Shown: positions 1 through 11,535, counted from the stretch's first letter. The stretch is DNA of 64,000 bases from Symsagittifera roscoffensis (GCF_963678635.1 NC_087066.1:34973301-35037300); one strand, 5' to 3'. Numbers and translations are program-made. The notes: a model not told the origin generated them from the letters alone.

Positions 1-790
1 TTTCACAAACCTAAAGCGTTATAAAAGCTTTAATGAAAACTTCACTTTTACAAATAATTTAAAGTAGGAAGAAATTGGATTATTTTTTTTCTATGTTTTC
101 AAACATTTGTCCTATTACACCTTTGTTTATATCTACTTTTGATTCTCTGGAAATTTTTAGTACGACAGGCATTGACTTAATTTTGTTCCTACAATAAGTG
201 CTTTTTGTTTTAATGCCTTTTTGTTCTAAGGATTTATCAATTCTAAACGATGTTCCTACTTTGAAAACTATGCCTGCTGGAAAAATTGAAATTACGCAGG
301 ATGATTTTGGTGCAATAGTTATATTTTTATCAAGAAGTACATTTTGATAAAAGTTTAGAAATGGATAACTTTTGCTTCTTATAATATTGATAGGAACTGT
401 TATATCTGGGTATTTTTTAATTCTAAGTTTAAACTTGAAAAGTTTATTGATTTAATGTTGTGAGAAAAGAAATCCATTCCTAATATATTTCGATCGCATC
501 CGTTCTCGGCTGAAATCCATGCTTTGATTTTTACCGGATTATCAGTGTTTGTACCAAAAATTGAGTCAAAATTAGTTTAACCTATAAGTTCAAGTTTTTC
601 TCCATTAAGAGCAACTGTGTTTGATCTTGATTTATTCAGCTGTAGAGGCTGTATATTACAAAATTGTTCATAACTGTCAAAATTACTAAGCGAGCATGTT
701 GCTCCGGTGTCTAGTAGAAATTGGGTTTCCAGACCGTTATTTTTTTTTGTCTCCGACGGGATGTTGGTAAAATGTAATATATAATTGTAT
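1..790 (-). pseudogene. pol fragment: retropepsin-type protease and linker to RT
   Basis: Reverse translation gives the aspartic-protease active-site motif LLDTGATCSL near 690-720. About 75 residues later comes NILGMDFF (about 462-490), matching the hydrophobic-hydrophobic-Gly hallmark of retropepsins. An in-frame stop lies between them near 577. Further left, another frame reads through a linker of the kind found between protease and RT in gypsy elements. The window ends before any RT motif. The protease would process the Gag-Pol polyprotein in an intact relative. Confidence 0.7.
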
Positions 791-994
791 TTTTGCTTCA
801 GACGGAGACTGATCTAGTTTAATTTAACAAGCTCACACTCATTATCAATACAGTCTCCTGGAATGTCATCATCACTAAAGTTGTGGATCTGGTAAGGTGA
901 CTGATAGTCGTTATTTTCGTTGAAGGTTTTTTTTACTGTTTGACCTGTCACGCGATTGAGAATTTTCCTTGAAGTTTGACAAATGCCTGAATTC

Positions 995-1909
995 TTATTG
1001 GGGATTTATGTCATTAAAATTGTTGTCTACTATTGACCTACTCTTGCTATAGTTATGGTAACTTCTGTTTGAATTCTCTCTTAATTGAAGCGAGTCATAA
1101 TTTTGCTCCTGTTGATCGTTATATTTAAAGCAATGTCCTATCGTATGGCGTGACATGCAACACCAGTTGCAAAACATTTGGTTGTTTTGTTTGTTTCTAT
1201 GCTCATGTGGATTATAAGCTGCGTTCATTTTATGATCTTTCATTAGTCCTGCTAACTCTTTAAGTTGAACCTTTATTCCCTCTATTTCCAATTTATTATC
1301 TATGCTAATGGATTCTGTTGCGATAAACTCACTACTTATTGCAAAACTTAAGTCTTTTGTAGCAATATGATCTTTTAATTGTTGTCAAGTTGCGGGTGGA
1401 TTCTCAATTAGGAATTGATGAGCCTTTTGTTTCGAGCCTGGTGGGCTTAAACCGCGTACAAAAAATTCCATTTTCTTTGCTGTTCTTTGATCATCATTAA
1501 AAGTTGGATTAGGCCATCCACGGTCTACTGCGGTGCTTAATTTATGTATGAAGCTTTTAAGAAATTCACCAGGTTGTCTTTTTATGTTTTCTGCTTCTCT
1601 TCGTCTCCTATAATTATCCCTATAATCAGTGAATCTATTTATGAATTGATCTCTTATCTTGTTCCAAAATAAATGAGCTGCTAATCCCTGATACCATTGA
1701 GCGGCTGGACCTCTTAATATTGAACCAAATAAGGATCTTTGTCTGCTATCATATGTGTCCTGATCGTCACCTGCGTCTGTTGGTCTAGTGCCTAGGGAGA
1801 ATGCTATCTTTTTCTCTACTATATCAAGAAAATATCTTGCATCTTCATTTGGATCTAAGCCGGTAAACTTTTCGAGAGCTAAATATGGGTATGCTACTAC
1901 GTTTGCCAT
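995..1909 (-). pseudogene. gag of Ty3/gypsy-type element, one in-frame stop
   Basis: One reading frame runs from an ATG at 1909 to a stop at 995, about 305 codons, broken only by a TGA at 1385-1387. The N-terminal part looks like a retrotransposon capsid: FTGLDP near residue 16, then GPAAQWYQGL, then a basic RRRREAENIKR stretch. About 230 residues in is a CCHC zinc knuckle, CNWCCMSRHTIGHC (CX2CX4HX4C), followed by an Asn/Ser/Arg-rich tail. This order of capsid, knuckle and basic tail is standard for Gag. A similar capsid segment occurs near 46.2 kb in the second element. Confidence 0.8.
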
Positions 1910-2019
1910 CTTTGCTTAATTCACTCAAAGTTTTGTTAACAATATATAAAGGGTTTGGATGTGTTGTGTACTGATCAATTGTAATAATTGTATTTCAATT
2001 ACTGTGAGATTTGCTGGAT

Positions 2020-2277
2020 TCAATGAAAACAAATGTTTATTAGATAGATCAATAGTGCTATGGGGCTGTTTAAGCTTTTTAAGATAGAATTTATCTCTGG
2101 GTTATTGCTGCGGAAGAGAATAGTTAGTTCATGAATATTTTTGTGTGGATGTTTGGACAAAATTGTGATTCGATCCTTTTGGATATTGGTGATATACCAA
2201 ATAATTTTTGTGGTTTTATTTTTCATTTTTAGTTTTAAATTAAATGCTGTTGTATTTACTTTATAAAAGTTTGTCAT
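2020..2277 (-). CDS. Small pre-gag ORF (85 aa), copy 1 of a duplicated pair
   Basis: This ORF lies just upstream of gag in the element's leader. It is rich in Lys, Asn and Ile and contains IIWYITNIQKD, then ILSKHP and HEL. The neighbouring ORF at 2562-2729 has IIWYVTNTEKD, ILAKHP and HEL at the same spacing, so the two are clearly related. I do not recognise the family and it has no signal peptide. The position suggests an accessory protein or a matrix-like leader product of the retroelement. The similarity of the two copies argues against a chance ORF. Confidence 0.5.
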   Translation of the reverse strand: MTNFYKVNTTAFNLKLKMKNKTTKIIWYITNIQKDRITILSKHPHKNIHELTILFRSNNPEINSILKSLNSPIALLIYLINICFH

Positions 2278-2561
2278 AGCATTCTACATCATTTTTGAAT
2301 TATAAATTTTTATCTAGGTGATGACAAACAATTTAAGGAATATTTGAAATTTTCTTATGAACTTATGATTTAATTTTTGTTGAGAAAAAATTTGTGTTTT
2401 TAATAAAAAATGATTAAAATGCAAGTAATTTTGTGCTTGATTATATTATGCTATCAAAAAGCAATCGGGAGTGAAGCAATTAATCGTTCTTGCGGTATAT
2501 AAATTATATTATTTGGTATTTGTATTTGCTGAAGAATTGTGTCATTTTCTGGAGTATATCG

Positions 2562-2729
2562 TCAAAAAAAGACGTATAATTCGTGTTTATCGTCGTTAGG
2601 GTGTTTTGCTAGTATACTAATATGATCTTTTTCAGTGTTAGTGACATACCATATGATGTTAGAGACTTTATTTCCGAACTTGTGTTTTAAATTTTTTGTA
2701 CTGGCGTCAATTTTGAAATAAGTTGACAT
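2562..2729 (-). pseudogene. Small pre-gag ORF, copy 2, apparently truncated
   Basis: An ATG at 2729 opens 55 codons that align along their whole length with the 85-aa ORF at 2020-2277. The two share NLK, IIWY-TN, KD-I-IL-KHP and HEL. After the stop at 2562 the same frame goes on for about 30 codons with residual similarity, including RYTPEND against RSNNPEIN. The stop therefore looks like a later disabling mutation. It was probably made by tandem duplication of about 450 bp within the leader. Function unknown. Confidence 0.5.
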
Positions 2730-2879
2730 TACTTTTTGCTGTGTTTGTTTTCTTTTTCTTAAGCTAAGTTGTACTATTTGATTAGTATCTTTTAGAGTAA
2801 TGAAAACCTCCTAGCAATTATTGAATACTAACAAATTTCTAAAACTTTTTTCTAAGTTTTTCAAATTTTTTATTCGCTG

Positions 2880-4110
2880 AAACCTTAACTGAAACCTGAA
2901 ACTTTGTTCACGTGAAGTTTTTTTGATGCCTTTGGTATGGCTAACAATATATTCATATGCCTTTTTGGGTTTTTAATGGCTCAAAACTTAATTTTTTTGT
3001 TAAAATTTTTACAAATTTTTTTGACTGAAACGTCAATCTGAAACCTGAAACTATGGAAGCTGAAGTTGATTTTTTTAGTCTTAAAACTGTCTAAACGCTT
3101 TAATATACCTGGTTTGTGCTTTATCTTGCAAAAAAATTTGAGAAAAGCGAATCTTTTGATATCTTAAACTTAGTTTTTGAAATCTCAAACCTAAAATTCT
3201 TAAACTCTCTCAAACTCGATGCATGAAAATAAAAAGTCGGTTTTTGATAGCTGGTCTAGTGTAAATTAGAATTTGGAACAGGTTTGGAACTACAAAATCA
3301 AAAATTTGTTTGCGGAAACCTAAGTTTTCGGGGCTGAAACTATGATTTCTAGAACTGAAACTATGGTTTGACCACTTGGTTTCAGAGTTTTGAGATTGAA
3401 AATTTAGGTTGGTCTCTCTAATATACGTCAACTCCAGAAATAAAAATGCCAAAAAGATGAGAATTTTAGCCTAAAACGACGATATTAGTTTTCTGAAACT
3501 ATAAGTTTGAGGGCTTAAACTAACACCTTCTAGAAGTTTTTTGAGTTTAAAAATTGGTTAGTACATTAAGGATTCCTATTATCTTTCAATATTTTACAAA
3601 ATATTCACTTGGGAAGCAAGATTTTCGGGTCTGAAACCAAAAACACCAATTCTGAAACGTACGTTTCAGCCTTAGGAACCAAATTCTAAAACTGGTTTGG
3701 TGGGTTTTAACACCGTTAGTTTTCTCTAGAAAGTCAAAGTTCGGCGTTCGGAGCTCAATTTTGAGTCCAAAAACTCAATTTTTGTTTTCTGAAACCTGAA
3801 ACTAACAAAAACTTACCATTTAAGACCAGGTTTTTGACTTATGGTATCCAAATTTGGGTTTGACTAGTCCAACATTTGCTGTTTTACCCGAATCCGTTTA
3901 CAAAAACTTAAAATTTTGACCGGAAACTATACTTATTTTAACTGAAACGTTTGACCCTATAACTAAAACCTAGACTGAAACCAAAATTTTTGGCTGGAAA
4001 AAATCAGTTTTTAGTGCTTAGGCTATCATATGAAACCTAGTTGATCAATATAAAGTGGATGTGTCAGTGTTTTAGACTAAGTTTTTGTTGTGAAGCCTGA
4101 GATTTTTTTG
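2880..4110. repeat. Degenerate CTGAAAC-rich repeat tract
   Basis: The heptamer CTGAAAC or a close variant recurs throughout, often as the pair CTGAAACCTGAAACT (near 2890, 3040 and 3790) or spaced by about 21 bp (near 3330-3365). The sequence between is AT-rich and not conserved. It looks like an old minisatellite within the leader of the gypsy element. No ORF here looks real. Confidence 0.55.
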
Positions 4111-4729
4111 CTGAAACTAAAACTTGGTGTTTGGTGTTAAGTGATTAACGTTTAAGATTGGTTTTAGTGCGTATTCTTATTGTTTATTAGTTGTAAATTT
4201 AAACTGTGTCATAAAAAACCAATGATTTATTAAAAAACACCCAAATCCGTTCCTTCCTTCTTGGTTTTTGTTATCTTCTTCCTTAGTTTCAGCAATTGGT
4301 AGCTTTACTGATGGATGATTTAGGTTTAAGTTATGTTAAGGTTGATAAAATTAAAAATAGGTTAAGAAAAAATGAGGATAAGCCTCGAGAAATGATGAAG
4401 GATTAGAATAAGAGCAACAAGCGTGGATGGTTTGAGATAATGTGATGAACAATTCAATTTATCATACAATTTAGGGTACTCTTAGATTGCTCATATGACC
4501 ACTTAACCCCCTCGAAAAAATAAATGAAGATACTTAATAAGTTTTTTAGCACTTTAGTTTAATACAAAATTTCGTTTATTTTAGTGATGATAACTTTAAA
4601 CTGATGTTTCGGCATAAATTTAGTGGATTACTGGACAAAACGGGTATATCTTACTAGCGGACTTAGGCAAAGAACGATTATTTCAGAAAATTTATATTTT
4701 ATTATAATAATAGATATGGTTAAGTTCAT

Positions 4730-4915
4730 GAGCCAATGTCAGTTAGAAAGCCGTATAATAGACCTCGAGATGGAGGAATATCTTGGGCGACTGCTAGCGC
4801 AGGGGATACTTATCGCAAGAACCCTACTATGAATATCTGTCAAGTAGAAGACAATGAAATTGTGTTTCTATCGAAAGATACCTATTGTCTCTGGCTTTTT
4901 GAGGTTGGAAACTAA
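4730..4915 (+). other. Short coding-like ORF, unrecognised
   Basis: An ATG near 4737 opens 58 codons on the plus strand beginning MSVRKPYNRPRDGG and ending at a stop near 4912. The composition (Gly, Arg, Pro, Thr) is less AT-driven than the surroundings. I see no domain. It may be a gag-like or accessory fragment, or chance. Confidence 0.2.
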
Positions 4916-5020
4916 TCTGAAAAATAGTCACAGCTCCTAATATTAATATATTTTTTTGAATTTCAAAAGCTGTTTCGAGTTTGTTGGAAAAGGAATTCTT
5001 AAGGAGTAGTATTCTGCTGC

Positions 5021-5030
5021 GGTCGCACCA
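5021..5030 (-). other. Probable primer-binding site of the left gypsy element
   Basis: On the minus strand this reads TGGTGCGACC. The identical ten bases follow the 5' LTR of the element at 34.5-50.3 kb (49916-49925). TGG is the complement of the tRNA CCA end, as expected for a primer-binding site. The distance to gag, about 3.1 kb, matches the other element's 3.5 kb. Confidence 0.55.
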
Positions 5031-5039
5031 GTTTTACTA

Positions 5040-6595
5040 AGCGCTCATTGCTGGTTGATTGCTTAGTAATTTTATCCTAAGTTATAAGCCTCACCTTAGA
5101 TCGTCAAGTTGTCTTGATAAAAGTTAGAGTAGAAACTATAGTTAGAAAAGGTATGAATTAATTAGTTGGTTAAATACAAAGCACTGGGTTATTAGATTAT
5201 ATAAACGAATCGAACAGCTTAAAGAAATATACCTATGAGGGGAGAGGTTGAGTTAATCTTATTTTGTTCATCAAAATTTTATCTTCTTACTAAGGTCGAT
5301 GGCTGATTAGTATTCTTGAGTCACCCTTGATTGTGTCCACTTCGGCACTTCTGGTTTGGTTGTCAGTATCGTCCTTGCCGTAGTCTTTTGGGTACCTGTA
5401 TTGTAGTCCAGATTTCCTCAGGTGTGGGTATCTCGAGTATCTCGATTTATAATTTTATCGAAGTTTAAATGAGAATTTATTCTCTATTTTACTTGTGAAA
5501 AAGGCTAGTTTACTTTTATTGTTACGGCAGAAAAGAAAAATTGTTTATTTTGAAAAGATCTGACTGAAGAGATCTGACTTGCTACTTACTGAGCAAAATG
5601 AAACACTGAAGATTTCAGGCCAGTCCTTTTTCTCGTAAGCATAAACCGGCGGCTGATTCAATCTTTAATTATCCAGGTTTCACCTGCTCCTTTGTTCTCC
5701 CTTTCTTATAAGGGAGTTTTCAACTAGTTTTTATTCAATTTTTTCAAATCAAATATCTTTAACTTATTAGACCTCTTTGATTAAAAACGCAGCCTTCAGT
5801 TTTTTTCTGATTAAAAATTCATATTACTCTCCCTCTCTGATGCATCATATTGCAGGTGCATCTCTGCTTAATCAAAAAAGGAGAATTTCAGTGCAGCCGG
5901 CATAACTGCTAATTTTTTATCCATTTTGTTTCAAGTTAAAGTTAAAAGGGACGTGTTAATAATCGCCGCGCTTTTAAAAAAGTGAGCATGAAGAAATGCG
6001 AAAAATTGGACAAGTATTTAAAAAAGAGTGGAATTTCAAAACAAGATTTTATAGTCCTAATAAGAGTAAATCAGTCAATATCTGATTTAGTGAAAAGAGG
6101 CTTTAATTTAAATGGCACGCTCCAATTTAGAATTGGGTCGTTAAATAAACAATTAAGACAATGGTCTTTTTTCTGTGTAGTATTTTCAATACTACAACTC
6201 ACCCCTTTTTTAAGAAAATTAAGCTGTTCGATTCTTACAGTTATCATGGTGAAAATTTAAACACTTTAACGATTAAATATTATAGTTATAACATTTAAAA
6301 AGAACAGCAAATGAAAAAGTTATGTAGATAGGTTAGGTTAATGGGCTCAAATTTATATAAGGTTTTTGTTCTCAATAGCTTTAAGTTTCGTCTAGAGCTT
6401 CCTTCCGGCTTCTAGCTCCACATTGTACGATCTGAGGATCGCTATCTTCCACTGTGAAGCCTCGAGTTTTTGTTGCAACTTGACGATTTTCTTTTTTTGG
6501 ATTTTGTTCTTGATTCGCAGTCTGCTCATCCCGTCCTCAATACTACAATACTTTCACCCACTGTTTGTGCAAAAAGGTGTAAGTGGAGGGATTAT
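5040..6595. other. Probable LTR remnant and unannotated AT-rich DNA
   Basis: The sequence next to the primer-binding site should be the 5' LTR of the left element, but no second copy is in the window to define it. A 92-codon plus-strand reading frame (5982-6260, first ATG at 5988) begins with Lys-rich residues and ends in a hydrophobic stretch. It matches nothing I know and has no supporting splice or repeat context. Nothing else is identifiable. Confidence 0.3.
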
Positions 6596-6599
6596 TAGG

Positions 6600-6935
6600 T
6601 GAAAGGGAATTTGGGGGGGTTTGGATTGGGGGAGGTAGTGAGAGTTCAGGATGTTGGATAATCATTTGTTTGTTTGGGGGGTGTCAATTCGGCGAGGGGT
6701 TTTAAATTTGAAAAAAGCATTAAAACGATTTTTATATATGTTTTTTCAACCATTAGAATTATTGAAAAATGTTAAAAATTGCTATGCGGGTGTGAAAAAT
6801 TGCATGTTTGTGGAGCTATACGGGTTGGGGGACTGTTAGGTGCGAAGAGTGGGAGGGAGACGGGGTAGTTGGAGGAGGGAGGGGGAGGGGGATGGGGAGG
6901 GGGAGGGGGTTAGGTATTTGGGGGTATAAAAAGTA
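6600..6935 (+). repeat. G-rich tract with many GGG runs
   Basis: The plus strand has dense runs of three to seven G, notably at 6612-6642 and 6845-6912, in an otherwise AT-rich region. The second cluster has more than ten G runs separated by one to four bases, which is the pattern of G-quadruplex-forming DNA. No gene is associated. Confidence 0.6.
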
Positions 6936-7059
6936 AAAAGGGGAAAGAAGCGGGCGATGGGGGTAAACATCGGGGTATTTCACAGGGAAGGATGTTGAAG
7001 TTGTGCTGGATGCTGTGAAGATGTTGAAGGTCGTTTTGCAAAAATTAAACAATTTTGAA

Positions 7060-9150
7060 TATTTCTAAAAATCCAGTAAGCTATGCGATATCTAGAAAAT
7101 GCACGGATTATAATAGATTGTGTGGTCCGAAAGTGTAATTATAAACGATGATAATGGCAACATTCTTGACCACGAAAATCAATTATAATTGATTATTATC
7201 GATGGAACCTCATTGCGGGTATGCAAACTTTTACAGCTGTTCTCACGTTATTTTTGGTGCCATCGTTTAAAAAAGAATTTCAGAAGTTGTGGGAGTTTTT
7301 ATTTATGGTTAAAGTTTTTATTTTGTCATAAGAAGTTTGTTGACATGATTTGCCAGTTTTTGTTATCATATTTAGCTTGCTGAGGTTATGCGTGGAGTAC
7401 AATTTTCTTTTAGCTTCTATGTTCCTGAATTCTTCCCACTGGTTAGTTATGCGTCTTTACTACAATTATGCAATGCTTCTAATGTAAGCGTCTAAAGGTT
7501 GTTGCTTGTTCATCCTAATATCTTTAATTAACTCAAATTCATTGTTGCGACTTTCGTAACGAAAGTAACGGAAAATTTGCGCTCCGGGTGGCTGTTTTTT
7601 CTTCAGACAAATATCGACTTTTTAAATAGTGTTTGAAACTAATTGTTTTTTTATCAATCAAAATGTATTGTTGTCCTGAGCTTGAAAAGATATTTCATTA
7701 AAAATAGATTTCATATTTGAAAAAGAATTTTAATTGCCATTTTGGACAATTTGGGACAATTAACAGGCGATATGTTTCCCCAAGTCCATCAGTCTTTGAT
7801 ATATTTGAAAATTTTTGAAGAATCTTGGTTAACTTTTGTAGAAAATTTTGGCTGTCTTGGCAAGTTCTTGCAAAAGAACCTTGGAAGATATCAAAGATTC
7901 TTCAAGAAGTTTCAAAGAATCATGAAGAAAAAAACAAAGATAGCAAAGATTTTTTCAAATAATTTTGACGATTTGCAAGGAAAATGGGTGATGTTACATT
8001 CAGGATTTTCCAAGTTTTGTCAATTGAAGATAATTCTAAAATTTTCTGTAAATTTTTTTAAACAATTCTACAGATTCTCGGTTTTATAACTCAATTGTAA
8101 ATTAGACTAATTATAATTTTAAAAAAGTCAAATAAAATTATAAATTGAAATTGCACAATGAATTTCCAAAAATATCAATGAAATTTTACGCATAACTAAT
8201 AATCATCAGAATAAAATCAGAGTAAAATATTTCAAAATTTTCTAATGATTATCAGCCTTGAAGCAATTTTAGGCAAACAGATTCAGATAAAATAATTTCT
8301 GTCGCAAAACTAAGCGCCTATGAATCAAAGAAAAGAACAAAAATTTATCAGTTTTTAGTCTAGAAAATTTTGCAAAATTATAAATATTCACGATTAAAAA
8401 CTTTAAAAAATTCGATGGAGAAAAAATTAGAAACTATAAATGATTTCTAGTTCAATGGATAATTAGGACAACCAACGAAAACATTAAAGGAATCAATTAA
8501 AGGTTTGGGGTGAAAATGTAAGAAATATCGAACAGCCTCAATTTGAGTTTTAGCGAAAATTGAGTTTTTTCAAAAAATTTCGAAAGCAATTTCAGGCAAT
8601 CAACTGTAACTTTTTATGAATCAATTCGTTTCTTATCTTATGGAAAACTTCTTTTTGATTGATTGCCCAAAACTGATTTTGAACTGATGTTTGAAATTTT
8701 TAAGTATCTCTTATTTCGGAAAATATTTTGATACATTGTTATGTTGATCCACTTTCTGACATGACATTAATTTGCAGGTTTATTTGCACTATTATAGAAA
8801 AAAGATTTTCATTCTGACAACTCTAAAATATTAAAAACATTAACTATTAAAAAAACTTAACATAAATGCAATAATAATTTAGAACATTCGAAAACCTTAT
8901 AGAGAGAAAGCGTAGCTTTGCATCATTTCCAAAACAGAACAAGCGTAGCTTCAACAAAAATAGTGAATAAAAACAACGATTTTTTTTGGAGAAAAAAAGA
9001 TATTTTAATTTCAGAAAAAAAAACATTGTGGAAAAAGACAGCTAGAAAAAAAACAAAGACGTGAAGCAGAGATTTGCATCACTTGCTATACAACGAAAGC
9101 GTAGCATAGCAAGCTACCAGTAGATAGTGTGAGACAAATGACCAAGTAAA
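7060..9150. other. AT-rich stretch without a recognisable gene
   Basis: Only short ORFs occur, including 7742-8089 on the plus strand, which is Lys/Phe-rich and contains the low-complexity AAGATTCTTCAAGAA motif. A related CTTGAAGAATCTTGAAGAT motif recurs at 10060-10100 and 10245-10280. Copies of AGCGTAGC occur near 8910, 8942 and 9100. I see no domain, RNA gene or transposon terminus. Confidence 0.4.
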
Positions 9151-9159
9151 AAAAACTTG

Positions 9160-9760
9160 AAAAAAAAAATCATTTGTCCACTGACTAGTTTTATGAGCGT
9201 CTTGAATAGCTTATTTTCTTCTTTTTGTTTTCTTAATACCAATTGTTAACGATTGGTTGACAGATTTTATATATATAATTTTTAGTTTTAAAAAATGCTA
9301 GTCATAAAGTTCCCATAGTATGAAAACTTTATGACCAGCCTGTTTTCTAGAAAAAAAACTCAATTTCTTAAAATTTGGAGTTTGGAGATTATCTTTTGAC
9401 CACTGATTATTTCAATGAACTTCCTTGCCAATCGATTTTTTTTGGTTTTTGCAATACAAATTGATTTTTGTTATTTTCAAAAAATTCTATGGGAACTGTA
9501 TGAATAGCATTTGTTCAAGAAAAAAAAGACATTTTAAAATTTTTTTTTGTCTGTTTCAACAAGTTTGAAGATTAACGTATGACAGCTGTCTAGTTTTATG
9601 AGCTTTATAACCAACTTAGTTTCTTCATTTTTCTCAATACAAATTGTTTTTTTTTTGTTTCAAAAAAGCTAGTCATACAGTTCAAATAATATGGGAACTA
9701 TATGACTAGCATTTTTTCATAGAGAAATTGTATGGAACTGTATGACTAGCATTTTTTGTT
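9160..9760. repeat. Tandem ~200-bp repeats with hairpin cores
   Basis: Three diverged units start near 9165, 9395 and 9580 with CCACTGACTAGTTTTATGAGC-like sequence, then AATACCAATTG or AATACAAATTG, then a hairpin. The clearest hairpin is GCTAGTCATACAGTTC facing GAACTATATGACTAGC at about 9664-9709. Others sit at 9296-9340 and 9727-9750. They may be nested MITE copies or a satellite derived from one. Confidence 0.55.
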
Positions 9761-9775
9761 GTACTTGGCGGTCAA

Positions 9776-10020
9776 CCCGGGGATTTGATAACGATTTTAA
9801 TGACGATTTGATAACCGATTTGTGAACGTTTTTTTAAAATTCCGATTTGATAATGATTTGATAACACTTCCGATTTGTTAACTTCCGATTTTTTAACGAT
9901 TTCGATTTGATAACGATTTGATAACAATTTGATAACGCTATTTGATTCCGATTTGACACCATTTTGACAACGATTTGATAAAGCTTCCGATTTGATAACA
10001 AAAAAGTCTATATTCCGATT
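9776..10020 (+). repeat. Minisatellite of GATTTGATAAC units
   Basis: The unit CGATTTGATAA(C) of about 11-12 bp is repeated some fifteen times with substitutions and spacers, for example at 9784, 9898-9945 and 9970-10000. No coding role is apparent. Confidence 0.75.
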
Positions 10021-10759
10021 TTATAACGAACTTTTCTTTGATATCTTTAAAGATTTTATGTTGAAGAATCTTCGCAAAATCTTGAAGAATCTTGAAGATC
10101 TTTTCATGACTGCACGAAAAATCAAACTCCTCTGTTGAGCTGCCGGAGCAATCATACATGTTTCTGAGGTCCTATTCATGTAGTTTGAACGCTTAGGTAC
10201 CTTGGAAAAAGCCGAACTATTTCAAATCTTTTTTGCTCTCTTTGATAAATCTTCAAGAGTCTTCAAGATCTTGGCAAGATTTTCAATGTGACTGGACTTG
10301 CGCCGCGCTATTAACGCATAACTCGAGATTTAATCAGTCTTAGAAATCGTTCCAAATTGGTTGACAGAAGCTTTTATGCCACAATTGGTTTGTTACTAAG
10401 AGCGAAATCTATCACTTTGTACTTTATTTGGCGTGTGGGGGGATAATTTCACAAAAAATTTTAAATAAAAAAAGTTGTTTCTCTTTTTCGTTTTAATTTA
10501 TTAAATTTACTTTTTTTCTGTTACTTCTGCTCAAGAGACCTTAAAAGGCAGGCAGAAAATTCAGAGGTTTGTCCTGATACGAGCAGTCTCATTGTAAATT
10601 CTATCACAGTTCTGCTTGTGTTGACCCACGTGATTCCACTTTTTCATGTTCACTGTTAGCATTGTTTTTTGCAGGTCGAGCAACATCAACTATTTATCAG
10701 TGTTTTGTATCTGTTTTTTTTATTCCAGTTCACTTGCGAAGAATACCTTTAACAAAGTC

Positions 10760-11097
10760 AAATAATAAATAATAATTGTAGTTCCTGCGAATCGCAGAGG
10801 AGCTATCAGTAGGCCTTAACATCCCTGTCGAGTATAGTCCATTTGTATTATCTCCCCACATTCCAGACAGCGTTATTTTGCTGAGGGAAGCTGTTTTTTG
10901 CGACTCAAGGCCGTTTTTTTTGCGTCTAGAACTTTTACGTGGTACCACTATTGCAGCCAAATTTGGTCAGGTTGTGGTAGACCTGAAGCTAGAGGTCAAT
11001 TGAGAGCTTGTCCTCACACACTATCATTGCCATGGCATGGGATCGAATACACGATCTGACGATTTCAAAGTGAACGCCTTACCACTGTGCAAAGTGC
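10760..11097 (-). mobile_element. tRNA-derived SINE
   Basis: The minus strand starts with a tRNA-like head: a pol III A-box-like TTGCACAGTGG (11082-11092) and, 38 bases on, a B-box-like GTATTCGATCCC (11039-11050). A roughly 230-bp body unrelated to tRNA follows. It ends in an ATT-rich tail (10760-10778), as in SINEs with simple-repeat tails. The minus ORF at 10730-10960 within the body is a by-product. Target duplications are not clear. Confidence 0.6.
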
Positions 11098-11115
11098 CTC
11101 TATATATGACTTATC

Positions 11116-11535
11116 GGGTCTTATGCACTAAACGGCCCAATTTCATTATTTTTACATCTCCTGAACTGAAATTATTGTTGATGAATTTGATTGGCATCGA
11201 CATTTTCTGCGATTTCAAGTGAAATTTTAGCCAGATAAAATTATTAGCCGAAATGATAAAGAAAATTAAATTTTGTTTTGTCGAGCCATTTTACTGAATT
11301 TTGCTTGTCTGGGCAAGGTTTCGCAAGTGACTCAAAATTAATTTGATAATTTGACTCAGAGTTCCAACTTTTCGACAAATTCGGCTAATATTTTTATCTG
11401 CTAGAAAAGTTGATCGGAATGCCTGACCGTGTAACTTGAATTTGATTGGCTAAAATTACTCAACAAATTTGATTGCATAATTTTCAGCTTACGATGTAGA
11501 AAAAATGATTTTGGGCCGTTTAGTGCATAAGACCC
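11116..11535. mobile_element. Non-autonomous DNA transposon (MITE) with 8-bp target duplication
   Basis: The ends are perfect inverted repeats for 25 bp, starting GGGTCTTATGCACTAAACGG, and weaker similarity continues to about 55 bp. Both ends are flanked by the same eight bases, GACTTATC (11108-11115 and 11536-11543). An 8-bp target duplication is typical of hAT and P superfamily elements. The 420-bp interior has no transposase. The perfect duplication suggests fairly recent insertion. Confidence 0.85.

Larger units (their letters stand above)
1..5030 (-). mobile_element. Decayed Ty3/gypsy-type LTR retrotransposon, left part cut by window edge
   Basis: On the minus strand, reading leftwards, there is a primer-binding-like site (5021-5030), a 3-kb leader with two small related ORFs, a gag with a CCHC knuckle (995-1909), an aspartic protease (about 690-720) and the start of the pol linker (1-480). 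RT and integrase would lie beyond the left edge. The 5' LTR should lie to the right of 5030, but I could not fix its ends. The gag has one in-frame stop and the protease region another, so the copy is inactive. Gag resembles that of the larger element at 34.5-50.3 kb, and both share the same TGGTGCGACC primer-binding sequence. Confidence 0.75.
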
